Source: Puffinus mauretanicus (lineage: Eukaryota > Chordata > Aves > Procellariiformes > Procellariidae). From it: a DNA stretch of 64,000 nucleotides. Below are positions 47,662 to 58,654 of this stretch, in pieces. The notes beneath the pieces were generated by a model that ran no database searches, was not told the DNA's origin, and worked only from the letters and a program-made list of their open reading frames with translations. The translations under genes were made by a program, and so were the position numbers. The stretch is taken from positions 186,001-250,000 of the forward strand of contig JAJKFH010000347.1 of NCBI GenBank assembly GCA_023333565.1, read 5' to 3'. Every line of letters begins with the position of its first letter. Position 1 is the stretch's first letter.

Positions 47662-47826
47662 GAAATCGCAGCTGGCTGCCAACCGCGCCGAAGGCGAGCG
47701 GGATGGAGAGCGGCGCGGCGGCAGCTGCAGGCAGCACAGCTGCCCCGGGAGGGTCTGGGAGCTGCCAGCTCACCTGGACGGGGTGCGAGCCCCCAGAGGG
47801 ACCGGGCTGAGGAAGGATGAGACCAG
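47662..47826 (+). other. CpG-rich exon-like island (165 bp)
   Basis: A pyrimidine-rich approach (TTTCCTTTCGCTCGCTCG, then TGTTCCCCAG) gives a good 3' splice site before 47,662. ATGAGACCAG followed by GTACTT gives a 5' splice site after 47,826. An alternative downstream site is GAAG/GTAAAC at 47,917. The segment is strongly GC-rich with roughly 18 CpGs within 47,630-47,810, in contrast to the surrounding AT-rich DNA. It is 55 codons long. The frame of the ATG at 47,651 stays open across it, and another frame yields an alanine/glycine-rich stretch. No family is recognised. It could be an exon of an unannotated transcript, a small CpG-island promoter, or a GC-rich conserved element. Confidence 0.35.
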
Positions 47827-49058
47827 GTACTTCGATGCCACTGACCAGCCCAGTGGCCGGTCGCATTTTTCCCTTCCTTTTCTTGCAATGGCAACCTTTG
47901 CCAGCTGCTGACCGAAGGTAAACTCCAGGACTAACAAAGCCCAAGAGCACTTGTTGACATATAAAAGAAAGGAAGGTTTTTGCAATTGTGAAGAGAAGTT
48001 CTCGGACTGGCAGTAGGGATGGGATTTTTGTTATATTTTATTTTTTTACAGCTATTAATAATACAGTTTATTCTTAATTTTTCTCTTGAAGAAGCTACTC
48101 ATGTGACAATGTGATTTAAGAAAAAATTTAGAAGCAATAGTTAAGTGAAAGTCAAGCACTTAGAAGTTAAGAAACATTGCTCCTTACCACCGTCCATAAA
48201 ACTTCTTAGTCCTTTTGTGCCTATCAGCTAAAAAAAAAAAAATTGAATTATTTGGCTACAATTTTCAGAAAGTTCCCCCTTCATCAGTAAGTAGATATTC
48301 TGGACACCCTAGAAGTCCAAATTAAGTTGCATGGGCAGCAAGACGTCTGGCATTTCATGCATCACAGCTTTCACGCGCTTAACTGAACATGGTTTCATTT
48401 GCAAGACTAACATAGGGGGATTTGTAATTAATATGTATATTTCCACACATGCACACTCAGGCACATATAGATGTAAGTGTTTGGGTGAGCTTACAAACGA
48501 TGTCTGCCATGCAAAGTAGTGGAAATGGATTATTCACTTCACTAGGGCAGTTTATAGGGTAGCTTAACATAGATGAACAGCAATGATATAATATTATTAT
48601 TACAGCACAAGCATTGCATGATAGAACAGGTGTATAGAAAGCATCTGACACAAAGGCCTAATGGCACAGTTTCTGCTCAGGCAAAATTTCCGCTAATGCT
48701 TTCAAAACCAGAGGGAGGCATTGACCCATTACTACTTACCACTAGCATAGCTTCAAGGAACAATTGCAGGACTGGGCCATTATACAGCACTTTCCATCCC
48801 ATGAAATCCCCTATTGCTTTCCAAATTATACCTATTTACAGGTAGATAGACAATACTTTATCCATGACAAACCTAGTGACCTACAGGGTAAAACGCAGCA
48901 GAAACCCTGCACACCAATTCAGAAGGGCAGCAGTGATCCTGGATCAGCATGCGACTGTGTCAGTCGAGGACTGCAGAGCTTAATAACTCACTTCTACCAA
49001 AAAAAAACCATGAAAGCAGACCTTTAAGGAACATAAGCACCGCCTGCTTTTATCCTAG
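47827..49058. other. Unique sequence, no gene seen
   Basis: AT-rich unique sequence between two GC islands. An A11 tract occurs at 48,231-48,241. The frames at 48,331-49,027 show no domain. Confidence 0.6.
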
Positions 49059-49196
49059 CCCAGGCGTGGCATCACCACGGGGACGTTCACCCGCCTCCGC
49101 TCAGGAGCGGCCGTTGGAGCCCGGGTTTCCCTCCAGGTTGTGTCCCCCAGCTGCTGGGTGGGACGTTTATGAGATCTGACAAGATATCAACCCAAG
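49059..49196 (+). other. GC/CpG-rich exon-like segment (138 bp), noncoding
   Basis: GCTTTTATCCTAG forms a 3' splice site before 49,059, and CCCAAG/GTGACT forms a 5' site after 49,196. About 10 CpGs lie within 49,040-49,170. At least two frames contain stops, so it would be noncoding or terminal if transcribed. It has the same strand and layout as the islands at 47.7 and 59.9 kb. Confidence 0.25.
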
Positions 49197-52100
49197 GTGA
49201 CTCTGCAGTGAAAACACTTGTGAACCGGGGTTCCTACACAGGCAGCCTCTATGCACTCGGGGCAAGATCATGGTATGCTTCTTGCAATTAATATTTTACG
49301 CAGCGAATAGTCTCAATGAAATCAACAAGACAACCTATGGGATTAAAGAGGTTTTTAATATGGGCAAGAATATCACCACTGGGCTTTGGCATGCTTTGTG
49401 TTTGATACACTGAACCCACAAATGACAAACAACAAACAAATCCAGGGATCACGTTCACCTACAGCTGTAAAATATTAAATGAAATCCTTACAAGCAGCAG
49501 TATCTTTCCTGGCTAAGCTTGCTTACGGCACAAGTCTGAAGCACCCTATGAATAAAAGTCCAGTTCTGAGCTCCGGCCACATATACTTCTGGGTTACAGA
49601 AAAACCTCGGACCTGGGTCCGTTATGAAAATGCTGAGAGGCACTTCACCATGGCAGCTTTGGCTGTTCAAACTGAAATGCAAGAAATCGCTAAGCATTAT
49701 GTGGTAATGCTCCCACTGACAGATAAAAGTCCACAGTCTTTGGATTTAGAAATGAATCATTTGAATTTTGTCATTATCTCTGGAAAGGTTTCCAGCGTGA
49801 CAATGGTGATTATAGAAGGAAGAAATAATAAATAGCATTCAAAACTATGAAAAGTAAGACTTGATGGCCATTAACTACTAATGGAAAAAGTTCAGCAGGG
49901 GCGTGATGTAACCAACAATTTTTATTTTAACGTATTGATAATGAATCCCAGCATAACCATTCAAATCAAAGTCAGCATGCTTTCTTTCATCCCTATGGAA
50001 ATTTAAATCAATAATACTGGCATTATCCATATATACCTATATGTATATCTATGCATATATATTTCTGAATTACAAAATACTATTGCATCATTTTACTCTC
50101 ATTTCAGATTTTTAACACAGCGATGCACATCTCCATTCTTCCAATCAATTTATTCTGTTAGTGTTTTTCAGCATTTTAAATCCCTAAGCTAAGTCAATAA
50201 TGTTGATTACTTACCATAAGCACTGTACACGCCATTCTAATACAGGTTATTTGCAATTTGACATCCTCATCTATATGCATTATTCCACTTGGAAAATTAA
50301 ATGAAACCCTTGATTCAGAATCTGAAACACTTAGAAGTAATGATCCTGTTTACTGATTGACTGAAGTTGTGGTTTTTAAGCACTATTTAATAGAGGAAAC
50401 AAAAAGCACTATCAAGTAAAAAGGAAGCATCTAAGTTACTTTAGAAAGCATTCATACTGTATGAATAATAGACATTCATTGTGTTTTTCATTGTTTCATA
50501 CCTCCGAGACAGTTACCTAACACTGTTAGCTTAATGCTGTTTCAGACTTCTTACAATTCAGAACCTGAACCTAATAAACTCAATGTACAAGAAAACGTAG
50601 CACTCAACAACATTATTTTGTCAGAATCCCTTTTCAGTATTGTTTGCTTATTAGCGTGTAGCTGATAACAGCTGCATTTTAATAATACAGACTAAAATAA
50701 ATTGAAAACAGAACTGGAGGTGCTTCGGTCCAGTGTGAACCACAAACTCAAAGAAATGCAAGAAGTTACTGCTAGACCCCCACTGGTGCCAGTACCTCTC
50801 ATAACAGCAGTAACGCACCGAGGGGCAAAGCTCGAGAGTACGGTGAGCATCCAGCGGTGAGGGTGACATGACGCCTGTGCCCAGCTAGCGCTCTGCTGAG
50901 GACCTCTTTGAAGAGAGGGACCATCTCACGGTGAGGGTGCAGGTACGAAGATGGAACCGCCTGGAGGCACAAGATTTGGCCCGTGAATCACAGGTTTAGC
51001 TCTAATTTCAGATGTGACACAAATGAGGCATTACATTGTGCTTCGGGCGGTAGTGTGAAGGGAAGGCAGGCTGTCAACAACATCAAGGATATTATGCTGT
51101 TACTCAGTAAATGGTAGTGAATAACACCGAAACAAGAGAAAAGTGGATTTTGGAGGGCAGATGATCTGCTTTTTTTTTGTTTCCCCCTTCTACTAGAATC
51201 CAATTTGAAGTCTTGGTGAATGTGATGCTTTTAAACGGTTCATCTCTATTCAGATGATATTATTTCAAATTCAAATTTATAAGCATAAATTTGGGGAAAT
51301 TCATTCTCACATATCTACAACCTTTCAAAGATTTTCTCAGCCATTACTACATTACAGATAGTCAGTTTACTTCCTGATCTAAACCTTTCACTTGAGATTT
51401 TAAATGTATTATTTACCACAGAAGCATCAGGAATTTAGTACTCATACTTATTAACATAGAATTAGAATAAATCTGAGGAAAACAATTGAGAGAATTAGAA
51501 ATATATTGCATAGTAACTTTAGACAGTGTAATGAGCAGATGCTGAAAGCTTGTTTGATGGAATATTTTTATTCAGAATTATTTTAGGGATTATCTAAGAG
51601 CTGTGCTGTGGATTATAAAAAAAGAGTAATTTCAGTTTAATTTAGCCCTATGAACATGTGAAAGTGTTTCAGACAGGTGAAGTATACTGAGGGATGTCTT
51701 AAGCTACCACTCCAGGGACTATGAATAAAAAAAAAGTCAGTTGCCAAGTGGAGTTGGCATTTTACTAAGTCTGGATATAATTGTACTAGAAATCTTGAGG
51801 ATACTTTGAAGCAGTCTTAAGAGAGGATATTGCCTACTGGAATTCCTCCTTAGTGCAAGTTTCACTGCAATTTATTTTAGATCAAATATACTCGTGACAT
51901 AAGATTATACTCTTGCTCTGGATATGTATATTCATTTCACCAACTGAAATTGTTGGGAGCTATGTACACTCGCTTCTGTGCCAGCTGACCTACTTTACGG
52001 GTTCATCTCTTGCGATTGGAAAATAGTCGCGAAAGCCAAACTGAACTTTGCATGACGGACGTGCACTGAGCTGCCGGTCCATTTGAACTGACTGCCCGTC

Positions 52101-53222
52101 AGCTCATGTGTTTTTGCTGTTTCTGTTGGACTCCAGCACTGCCTTTCTGTGGTTTCTCTGTCTCATTTGCTGCACACAGATCCTAACCCATGCAAAGCAG
52201 AAGTCAACCCCAGGACCAGCATTAACCCTTCACAGTACTGCAGCAGCACATTTATGGGCACTGGGGCTTACAGAAAGGTGCAGTCAGAACACATAGATAT
52301 TCTCCTCAGTTCCCTTCCATAAAATAATGATAAAAGCTCTGGAACTTTTATTACTTTTCAGAAAAAAAACCCGTGTCTGCTATCACCCTCCCCTTTTTTC
52401 CCCAGCCTTTGTTTCTGACCTCTTTCTTTTTTTAGTGGTCAATAGGAGAGTCCCCTTTTTATGAAGTTGCAGCCCCCTTTGTCAGGTATCCCTTACTAAT
52501 CAGCCTGTTGAAAGCTCTGTCACTGAGTTATTAGCATACTTGAGCAGACTGATTTTCCTGCTCTGACCAACTATTTTATCCCAAGAGACCCTATCTGAAT
52601 CAGTTCTAATGATCCTCTCTTATTGACTGTTGATCCTCCACTGCTGATTCTCTGACAAGTGCAATAATTTCTCCTGATGCCCCCTAAGCTTATACCACAC
52701 AACATAATCAAGTTGACTCAGAAAACGGGAGCTGAAACCTGGGAAAGAACATATGCAAACATACATCTGGAACAAACCAATCCTGCCATTTAATTATTCC
52801 ATGATCTGAGCCAGAAGTAGCTCTATATGACTGGAGAACAGCAAACATGAGAAAAAAGTGTCTGGAGTAAGATTCTTTGTCAGACCTCTATGATGTGAAA
52901 GCATGCAGAATAAGTTTTGAAAGCAAAAACAATGTTGTTGAGATACAGGCAAATCCAGCACTGATTTACTGGTGGTTATTCTAAAATACAGCTATGGGCT
53001 GGAAAGGAGGAGTTCTGCAAAAACTCATCTTGCTTATTTTTGCTTTTTTTTCATTAATACATCTACTGACTTGAGAACGATGCAAATCACACCGTTCAGT
53101 GTATTGGGAGAGTTTTGGATCCTGCTCCTATGGGATGCTGAAAAAAGACCCTGCAAGGTGGGCAAGTCAACCATAAGATTACTGAAAGAAAATGCGTAAG
53201 TCTTAAATAATAGCAGACTGTC
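49197..53222. other. Unique sequence, no gene seen
   Basis: Contains a 118-codon frame at 49,479-49,835 with no recognisable domain and a cluster of GGTGAG-type 5' splice-like sequences at 50,840-50,945. Two strong pyrimidine-AG sites lie at 52,405 and 52,434, and a TCAG/GTATCC 5' site follows at 52,485. These could bracket an 80- or 51-bp exon but enclose T-rich low-information sequence. Confidence 0.5.
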
Positions 53223-53245
53223 TTTTTTTTTTTTTTTTTTTTTTT
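53223..53245 (+). repeat. Poly-T (23)
   Basis: An uninterrupted run of 23 thymines, the longest homopolymer noticed. It lies about 40 bases below the low-coordinate end of a minus-strand SINE-like relic, where an oligo-A tail of a minus-strand element would be found. The link is only suggestive. Confidence 0.9.
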
Positions 53246-53284
53246 GTAATATCACCGAAGAAAAAGCATTCAGATGGATAGAAG

Positions 53285-53390
53285 TAACAGGATTTCTACT
53301 CTCTCCGTCCGCCTACTTTTATCAAGAAGAACAAGATCTCCCACCTCAAAAGTGAATGCTCTGACCACTAGGTTAAAAAACATAAAAAAG
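53285..53390 (-). mobile_element. Relic of a tRNA-derived SINE
   Basis: Reading the minus strand from about 53,375, TAACCTAGTGGTCAGAGC matches a tRNA-like A-box region. It is followed by ATTC and a GAGGTGGGAGATC-type arm, which is the head of reptile/bird tRNA-derived SINEs as I recall them. The expected B-box (GGTTCRANNC) is reduced to TTGTTCTTCTTGA, so the promoter is dead. The body is short and diverged. No tRNA cloverleaf can be completed, so it is not a functional tRNA. Confidence 0.5.
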
Positions 53391-54169
53391 TGGGTCATTC
53401 CCAAGATATTTTATTTTTATGAAAACTGTTTTCAACAACATGAACACTTTCCAACCTGAACTGGAGCAGGTGCCAGAATTTGTGACTTCTGCAGGAATAT
53501 CTCACCCACAAACTGAAGAGTTATACTCCCCTTGTACACTGATGTTTTTGGTGCAACTTGCAATTACTAGAGACTGTGCAGTATTAGTGTGAAAGAGATC
53601 CAGCAACAGCAGGAGAATAGAAATCCTCAAATACTGAATTTTCAATACTGAAGACTTCAGAAACCCTCCAAAATAATATTTTAGGACCTTATCATCATAA
53701 GTCCTAGTGCCTTTGTGTTCTGAAAATGCAAGTGTTTGTAGCTAAGCAGTCTCCAGCTAAAAATAATATTAAGAAACAGCTCATGAAACCTTTCAAAGTG
53801 ATTGCATCTGCAGAGGTTCCTCCCGCGTTAAATACTCGCAGCGATTGACACCCTAGAAACAGTAAGGAGATAAAGAGCTGATTAAATTCTGACTCAAGCG
53901 TGAGCCTTGCCAGGACAGCGGCACAGACAAGAGCTCTTTTAGGCTTATTCCTGCCTGCCTATCAGTGGCATAAAGCCAGATGCCATCAGTGGCACCGTTT
54001 TGTCAGATACTTAGCAGAGACTGTCTGGGCTTTTCTGTTTATAAATTAAGTATTTGTTAAAGTACAGTATGTAACTATGCACTCCACTTATCGTTGCTTT
54101 AGAGAGATTGACAGAGTGAATTACGAAGTCAAACCCTAGGCTAGAAGATGCCTATAAAGATTAAGTCAT
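53391..54169. other. Unique sequence, no gene seen
   Basis: AT-rich unique DNA. No domain, repeat or RNA recognisable. Confidence 0.6.
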
Positions 54170-54480
54170 TTCATTCTTTTCCAAACAATTAGCAGCACTA
54201 GACTGCTAAGCGGAGATCAATCGTAATTGGGGAACTGAGGGAGGGCAATAAACAAATTACTAGTGTTTTCTCTGAAGCCTGTTGGTTTACAGACTCACTG
54301 TTATTTAATCCAGAAGCTCAGTAGATTGTAAATTATCCATTAGAGTTGTCACTGGCCCCTTGAAAAGGATTTACTTTACGATAAAGGTACAAGAAAGGAA
54401 ATCTGCCTGGTGGTTTCAGGTGAAATAGGATAATCACAGCTGATTCATCATCATCATCATCATCATCACGTTTGTACTGC
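54170..54480. promoter_or_regulatory. Candidate conserved noncoding block ending in (TCA)8
   Basis: Repeat-free sequence with homeodomain/MEIS/FOX-like cores: GATCAATCGTAATTGG near 54,217, AATAAACAAATTAC near 54,248, TGTAAATTATCCATTAG near 54,328. It runs into the short TCA microsatellite. Regulatory role and conservation are inferred only. Confidence 0.27.
54445..54468 (+). repeat. (TCA)8 microsatellite
   Basis: Eight perfect TCA units, preceded by CTGAT and followed by CG. Confidence 0.9.
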
Positions 54481-55221
54481 CTACTTCCAGATGACGGTCA
54501 AGAGGTTTAGAGGTTTTACCTGACAAACATCAACATTTGGACTTTACCAGTTTAGCCGGGAGGCACCTGGTGTCCCCGCCATCTTTCAGTACCCATTGTG
54601 TTATTTATTGAAAAAAAAAATGAAAAGTGATCAGTGCACTTACCCATTCAACAGAAAAGTGAGATAAGCAGCTAATTACACAACTAGAAAAACGATTTCT
54701 TTTCCACAACCAAAGCTGAAGCTTTAAGGTTCTCCTTCCTGAAGACTATACTGTACCTTGGAAGCAGTCAGGGCTGCCCTACTCTGTGGTCACAGCTGAT
54801 GCACAGGGCATATTAGATGATATTAACATGTGGAAAGACCTAGAATCCAACTTGCAGAGTTCACTGCAGCCTTTGGAAGGATTTACAAATTTGTTGGGTT
54901 TTTTTTAAATTTTTTTTTCCCCCTAGCTTGGGTAGCGAGGAGCAGGAATACTGTTTTTGCAGCAGGACAACTGCTCATGTGCTAGTATATTAGGATATCT
55001 GCATACTGCAATGAAGTCTGAAGTATAGACATGCACAAAGATAGTTATTTAAATGAAAGAGACCTTATTCTTTGCCTATCCACTATCCCAGTGCAATAGC
55101 TACAAAGCAGAGGAATTAATGTTTTTCTTCTCTTCTAAATCCCCTCACTCAAAGGATGAAAGATGTTAAAGAGACTCTTTGTTTTGTTTTCAGCTCTTTT
55201 TATTTCACTTGTATATGTTGG

Positions 55222-55350
55222 CAGCTGATAGAGCCCCAAATCTTGTCAATCCCAGTGTGCTAGGCACAGAAGTATAAAGAACATTACAATTCCTGTTCAG
55301 AAGAGCTTAAGGACAAAAATCTAAAGGACAAGACATGGACAAGACAGCAA
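55222..55350 (+). mobile_element. Ancient amniote interspersed repeat relic
   Basis: The order GATAGAGCCCCAAATC, then CAATCCCAGTGTGCTAGGCA, then GTATAAAGAACA, then CAGAAGAGCTTAAG, then ACAAGACATGGACAAGACAG follows segment by segment an old repeat abundant in turtle, crocodilian and bird DNA (TGTGCTAGGCRCTGTAC, CCAAAGAGCTTACAATCTAA). Several ordered matches with correct spacing make chance unlikely. The family name is not assigned. Old repeats of this kind are sometimes retained as regulatory sequence. Confidence 0.6.
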
Positions 55351-57636
55351 TATCGCTACTCGCAAAGCTTTTGCACTCAGTCCCAGAAAATAATGAGAAA
55401 CAGTATAAAACCCATGATATTTAAAACATTGTATGTATATTACGGTTCGCTTCCAGAACTTTTTCCTGCTGTCATAATGACAAAAAACCCCACCAAAAAC
55501 CAACTTTCTTTTAATTAAGAGTAGAAATCTTATATTGATTGTGGGACTTGTGTGTGTGTGTAATCTTAAAGAAAGCACTAAATATAAAATAGAATTTAAA
55601 TTATATAAAAAAAAAGAAAATTAAAAATGTTTCATCACCACATAGTGACCCATCTGTCTCCACAAACACTGCCACAATGCCCAGAAATATGAGGAAAAAG
55701 AAATGTGATACATCAGGGGATATAAAGGAAGAAAACGCAAATGCATTTACATTGTTGTTTTTTTCCCGGAAGCTGCCAAAATTTCCTCATTGCCAGAATT
55801 TATAGTGATCCAAAATGATGTAGCTACAAAAGGGGCAGATATATTAGAGAACTAGAATGTGTAGCCAGCATTTACTTTTCTGGTGTGTCTAAAATGTAAC
55901 CTGTCTTGTCCACAGAAGTCCTATGGCTGTTTGGCTCATCATTAACTGACCTTAAAAATTCTATTTTTCAGTAACAGAGTACAGCTTATGAAAACCGAGA
56001 AGCCAATGATGGCAAGATATCATGCATCACTACAACCAAAACTGGGGAAAAACCCCTCCAATCCCTACAGGAAAAAATAGGTGGATTTTTGTGGATTTGA
56101 ATTGTACCTGTCTTCTCTAGCTTAAATCCTGGGCTGGTGGGCCACATACAGTAATAGACAAGCAGGAGTAACGAGAAAAAAGGCATTCCCAAATGTTGGT
56201 TTTGTGCAGTTTGCTCACTCTGTGCTTAATGACAGCTACAGGGTCACTAAAAGTAAGGTAGGCAGATTACAAAGATTTAGTGATAATGAACAAGTTAATG
56301 CTGCCTCTACCCCACTACATCTAGCCCCCCAAAATATAATGATATCTGCCTATTAAATCTGACTATTTAGAATAATAACGAAACCCTCATGGCTGTGCAA
56401 TCTTTGTTCAGTACAATATGAGAAGCTTGCAGAGAAAGGAAAAAATCCCAAGGCAATATTTTCACATACATTAAAAATATATATGTGGGGTGTGATATCA
56501 CATTAACAGACATCATATGCCTCCTCTGGAGATGTTAATTCCTAATCTCATCAGGGGAACGTGTGTGTGTGTGTGTGTCGTGTGTATGTTCATCGGTAAT
56601 GTTTCATAAATCGTCTGTCTCCAGATGAGAAACTTGCATTGCTCTTGGTATTAAACTCAACTAAAAATCAGTTGTGGTTGTTCCCATATTTAACATATTT
56701 GCCATAACATGGTGTAGCAGCAATTGATGAACAATGAGAAGGAGCACTACTTTTAATGAAAACAAGGAAATGCTGGGCTTAGTCTTGACCTCTACTCCAA
56801 TGAATCTCAAACTGAAAATAATGAAAGGACATTCTTCCAAGTAACGAATCTAGGAGTGGGTCCGTTTACAGTCTTGGTGTACACCTTCTGATTGAAAAAA
56901 AGTAGCGTTTGAGCATAATTTTTTTATTCATAAATGGCAGAGTTTCGCTACTGTGTTTGGCAATGGGCAATCCCTATCAAAATTTGCAAACTAGAAAGCA
57001 CACTTTTACCTTCACAAGTTGATTATTGCAGATTTTTTCTTCAATGAACATTTTAATAGGTTTCTACTGTAAGCTTTACCTTTACAGTTATATATTTCTA
57101 AATTATGCAGACAAATATATGCAATTTCTCATGAGGTCTGTATATTTCATTGGGTGAGGATATTAAAACTAATGGAAATTTAAAATGAATCAGATGATGT
57201 TCAAATCAAAATCTTTCATGTCATAGAGGATTTATAACCCTTTTATGTGAATGTCTTAAAAACAAAATGACTTGATCTTGGTTTCCTTACAGGTTTGTTT
57301 TAACTTTTGTCCATGAAAACTGGCATTTTGGGTTGATTTCAAATTTTGCAGTAAATTGCTATAGGTCTTGACATCAAATTTTCCACTGTATGCACTTATG
57401 TCACTCTGCACTGCTGTTTTACTGGAATGTGAGTCCTCAAAAACAATGAAAATGTTGGAGCTTTAGGATCTTTCATAGCAGAACTAGCTGGGTGAAGGTA
57501 TCTAACAACTGTGTGATGAAAAGGACTTCTTGGTGATCTTACAACACGTTAAGTGTCAGGGTAGAGATGGTTTGTTTTGTATGTTCAGGCTGTGAATCCT
57601 GAGGTGAGGGGATAGACGTGACAAAGAATAAAAGCT
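55351..57636. other. Unique sequence, no gene seen
   Basis: AT-rich unique DNA with a short (TG)6 at 55,549-55,560 and (GT)9 at 56,562-56,579. A TTTCCTTACAG/GTTTGT sequence at 57,292 is a weak recursive-splice-like site. Confidence 0.6.
56562..56579 (+). repeat. (GT)9 microsatellite
   Basis: Nine GT units, then CGTGTGTATG. Confidence 0.9.
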
Positions 57637-57920
57637 CCTGATGGTTTTATAAAATCCTGATGGACTACTGAATACGTTTATATACCCACACAAGTTCTCC
57701 TGCAAGGTTTATAAAACAGCAGGATCTCCTATGGAGGCTATAAAACCTCCCAGACTCCTGAGGGTTTGTCAAATCCACGTGAGATGTTGTGGAACTCGTA
57801 AACTGTCGGTGAGGTCCTGTAGAGTTTATAAACTCTGGTTGGACCTTAAACAAAGTCTGGGATTCCTGCAGCAGTTACAAAGCCCACCAGGACTTTTGAA
57901 TTGTTCATGGTACTAGTACT
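57637..57920 (+). repeat. Decayed minisatellite, ~29-bp period, TTTATAAA core
   Basis: Units begin with CCTG-like starts at 57,637, 57,656, 57,699, 57,728, 57,757, 57,786, 57,816, 57,844, 57,865 and 57,893. The spacings are 19, 43, 29, 29, 29, 30, 28, 21 and 28. Nearly every unit has the order CCTG-NNGG, then a TTTATAAA-like core, then C-rich, then GGA: for example CCTGCAAGGTTTATAAAACA in the third unit and CCTGTAGAGTTTATAAACTC in the seventh. Units differ at many positions, so the array is old. The plus frame at 57,731-57,916 crosses several units and is not a gene. Confidence 0.75.
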
Positions 57921-58329
57921 TCACTGAGAGAAATACAACTAACCTTTCCAAAACCATAATGTGCTTTCTAACATCACGCAGATATTTATAGGAGCAGTCG
58001 AGGACATGAAGAATCACCAAATTACAGAGTTGCCATCTACGTATCAGCTTGCTGAAGATGAAATAAAGTCTAAGAGATTAATGATGTTATTCTCTTTATT
58101 ACAACGCTCCAGACAAACTTAACTGTACCCATTTGGCAAACAAACCCTGTAAAATTTTAAATCAATGGGTCTACTGGAAATAAAACATTTTCCCCTCAAG
58201 AAGCAGAATTGAAGACAATGTGTTCTCAAGAGTGACTTGGTTGAAAATTAAGCCAGCCATGGTTGGTCAGTGATGTAAACAACCTGAAAAAAAGCGGTGG
58301 CTTGTATTGGCTGCATCGGTTAAAAAAAA

Positions 58330-58425
58330 GTTTTTGCATCTTTTGTTATGTGAGGTCCTTTAGAAATTGCGCAAAAAGGTTTTCACGTCTTCAGCTATAT
58401 GAAGTCCTTTAGAAACTACTCAATT
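58330..58425 (+). repeat. Diverged 49-bp tandem duplication
   Basis: GTCCTTTAGAAA occurs at 58,355-58,366 and 58,404-58,415 with similar flanks: GTTTTTGCATCTTTTGTTAT in the first copy and GTTTTCACGTCTTCAGCTAT in the second. The period is 49 bases. Confidence 0.75.
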
Positions 58426-58634
58426 TTTCATTGTTTCTTTGAAACCAAAAAAGTTCAAACTTTCCTTAAACTTTGTCCCTGCTGCTAAAAAACCTACATA
58501 TTTCAGTCGTCAGACAAAATGTGTAAGGACAGAGAGAACATGAGTGATCACAAAGTGTTGGTACATTGCAGACTGACCTAAGGGGAAGGAGTCCTCACAC
58601 AACATGTCCCTTCTCCCGGGACTGCTTCTGCTTC

Positions 58635-58654
58635 TGATGTAATTGATTACATCA
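58635..58654. promoter_or_regulatory. Near-perfect palindrome TGATGTAATTGATTACATCA
   Basis: Two 9-base arms pair exactly around a 2-base centre (TG). Each arm (TGATGTAAT) resembles the bZIP ATF/CEBP composite half-site family, and the centre holds ATTGATTA-type homeodomain cores. A protein-binding role is inferred from form only. Confidence 0.5.

Noticed and set aside
47466..47950. Minus-strand frames of 142 and 125 codons over the CpG island
   Set aside because: The island is stop-poor on both strands because of its GC content, and the two minus frames overlap each other without any recognisable domain.
49479..49835. 118-codon plus-strand frame
   Set aside because: No domain, no splice-like borders in frame, and a second frame is open on the other strand.
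53340..53380. Possible functional tRNA gene
   Set aside because: Only an A-box-like head is present; the B-box is degraded and no cloverleaf can be formed.
57637..57920. Regular ~29-base repeats resembling a CRISPR array
   Set aside because: The units abut without unique spacers, they diverge from one another, and the window is vertebrate.
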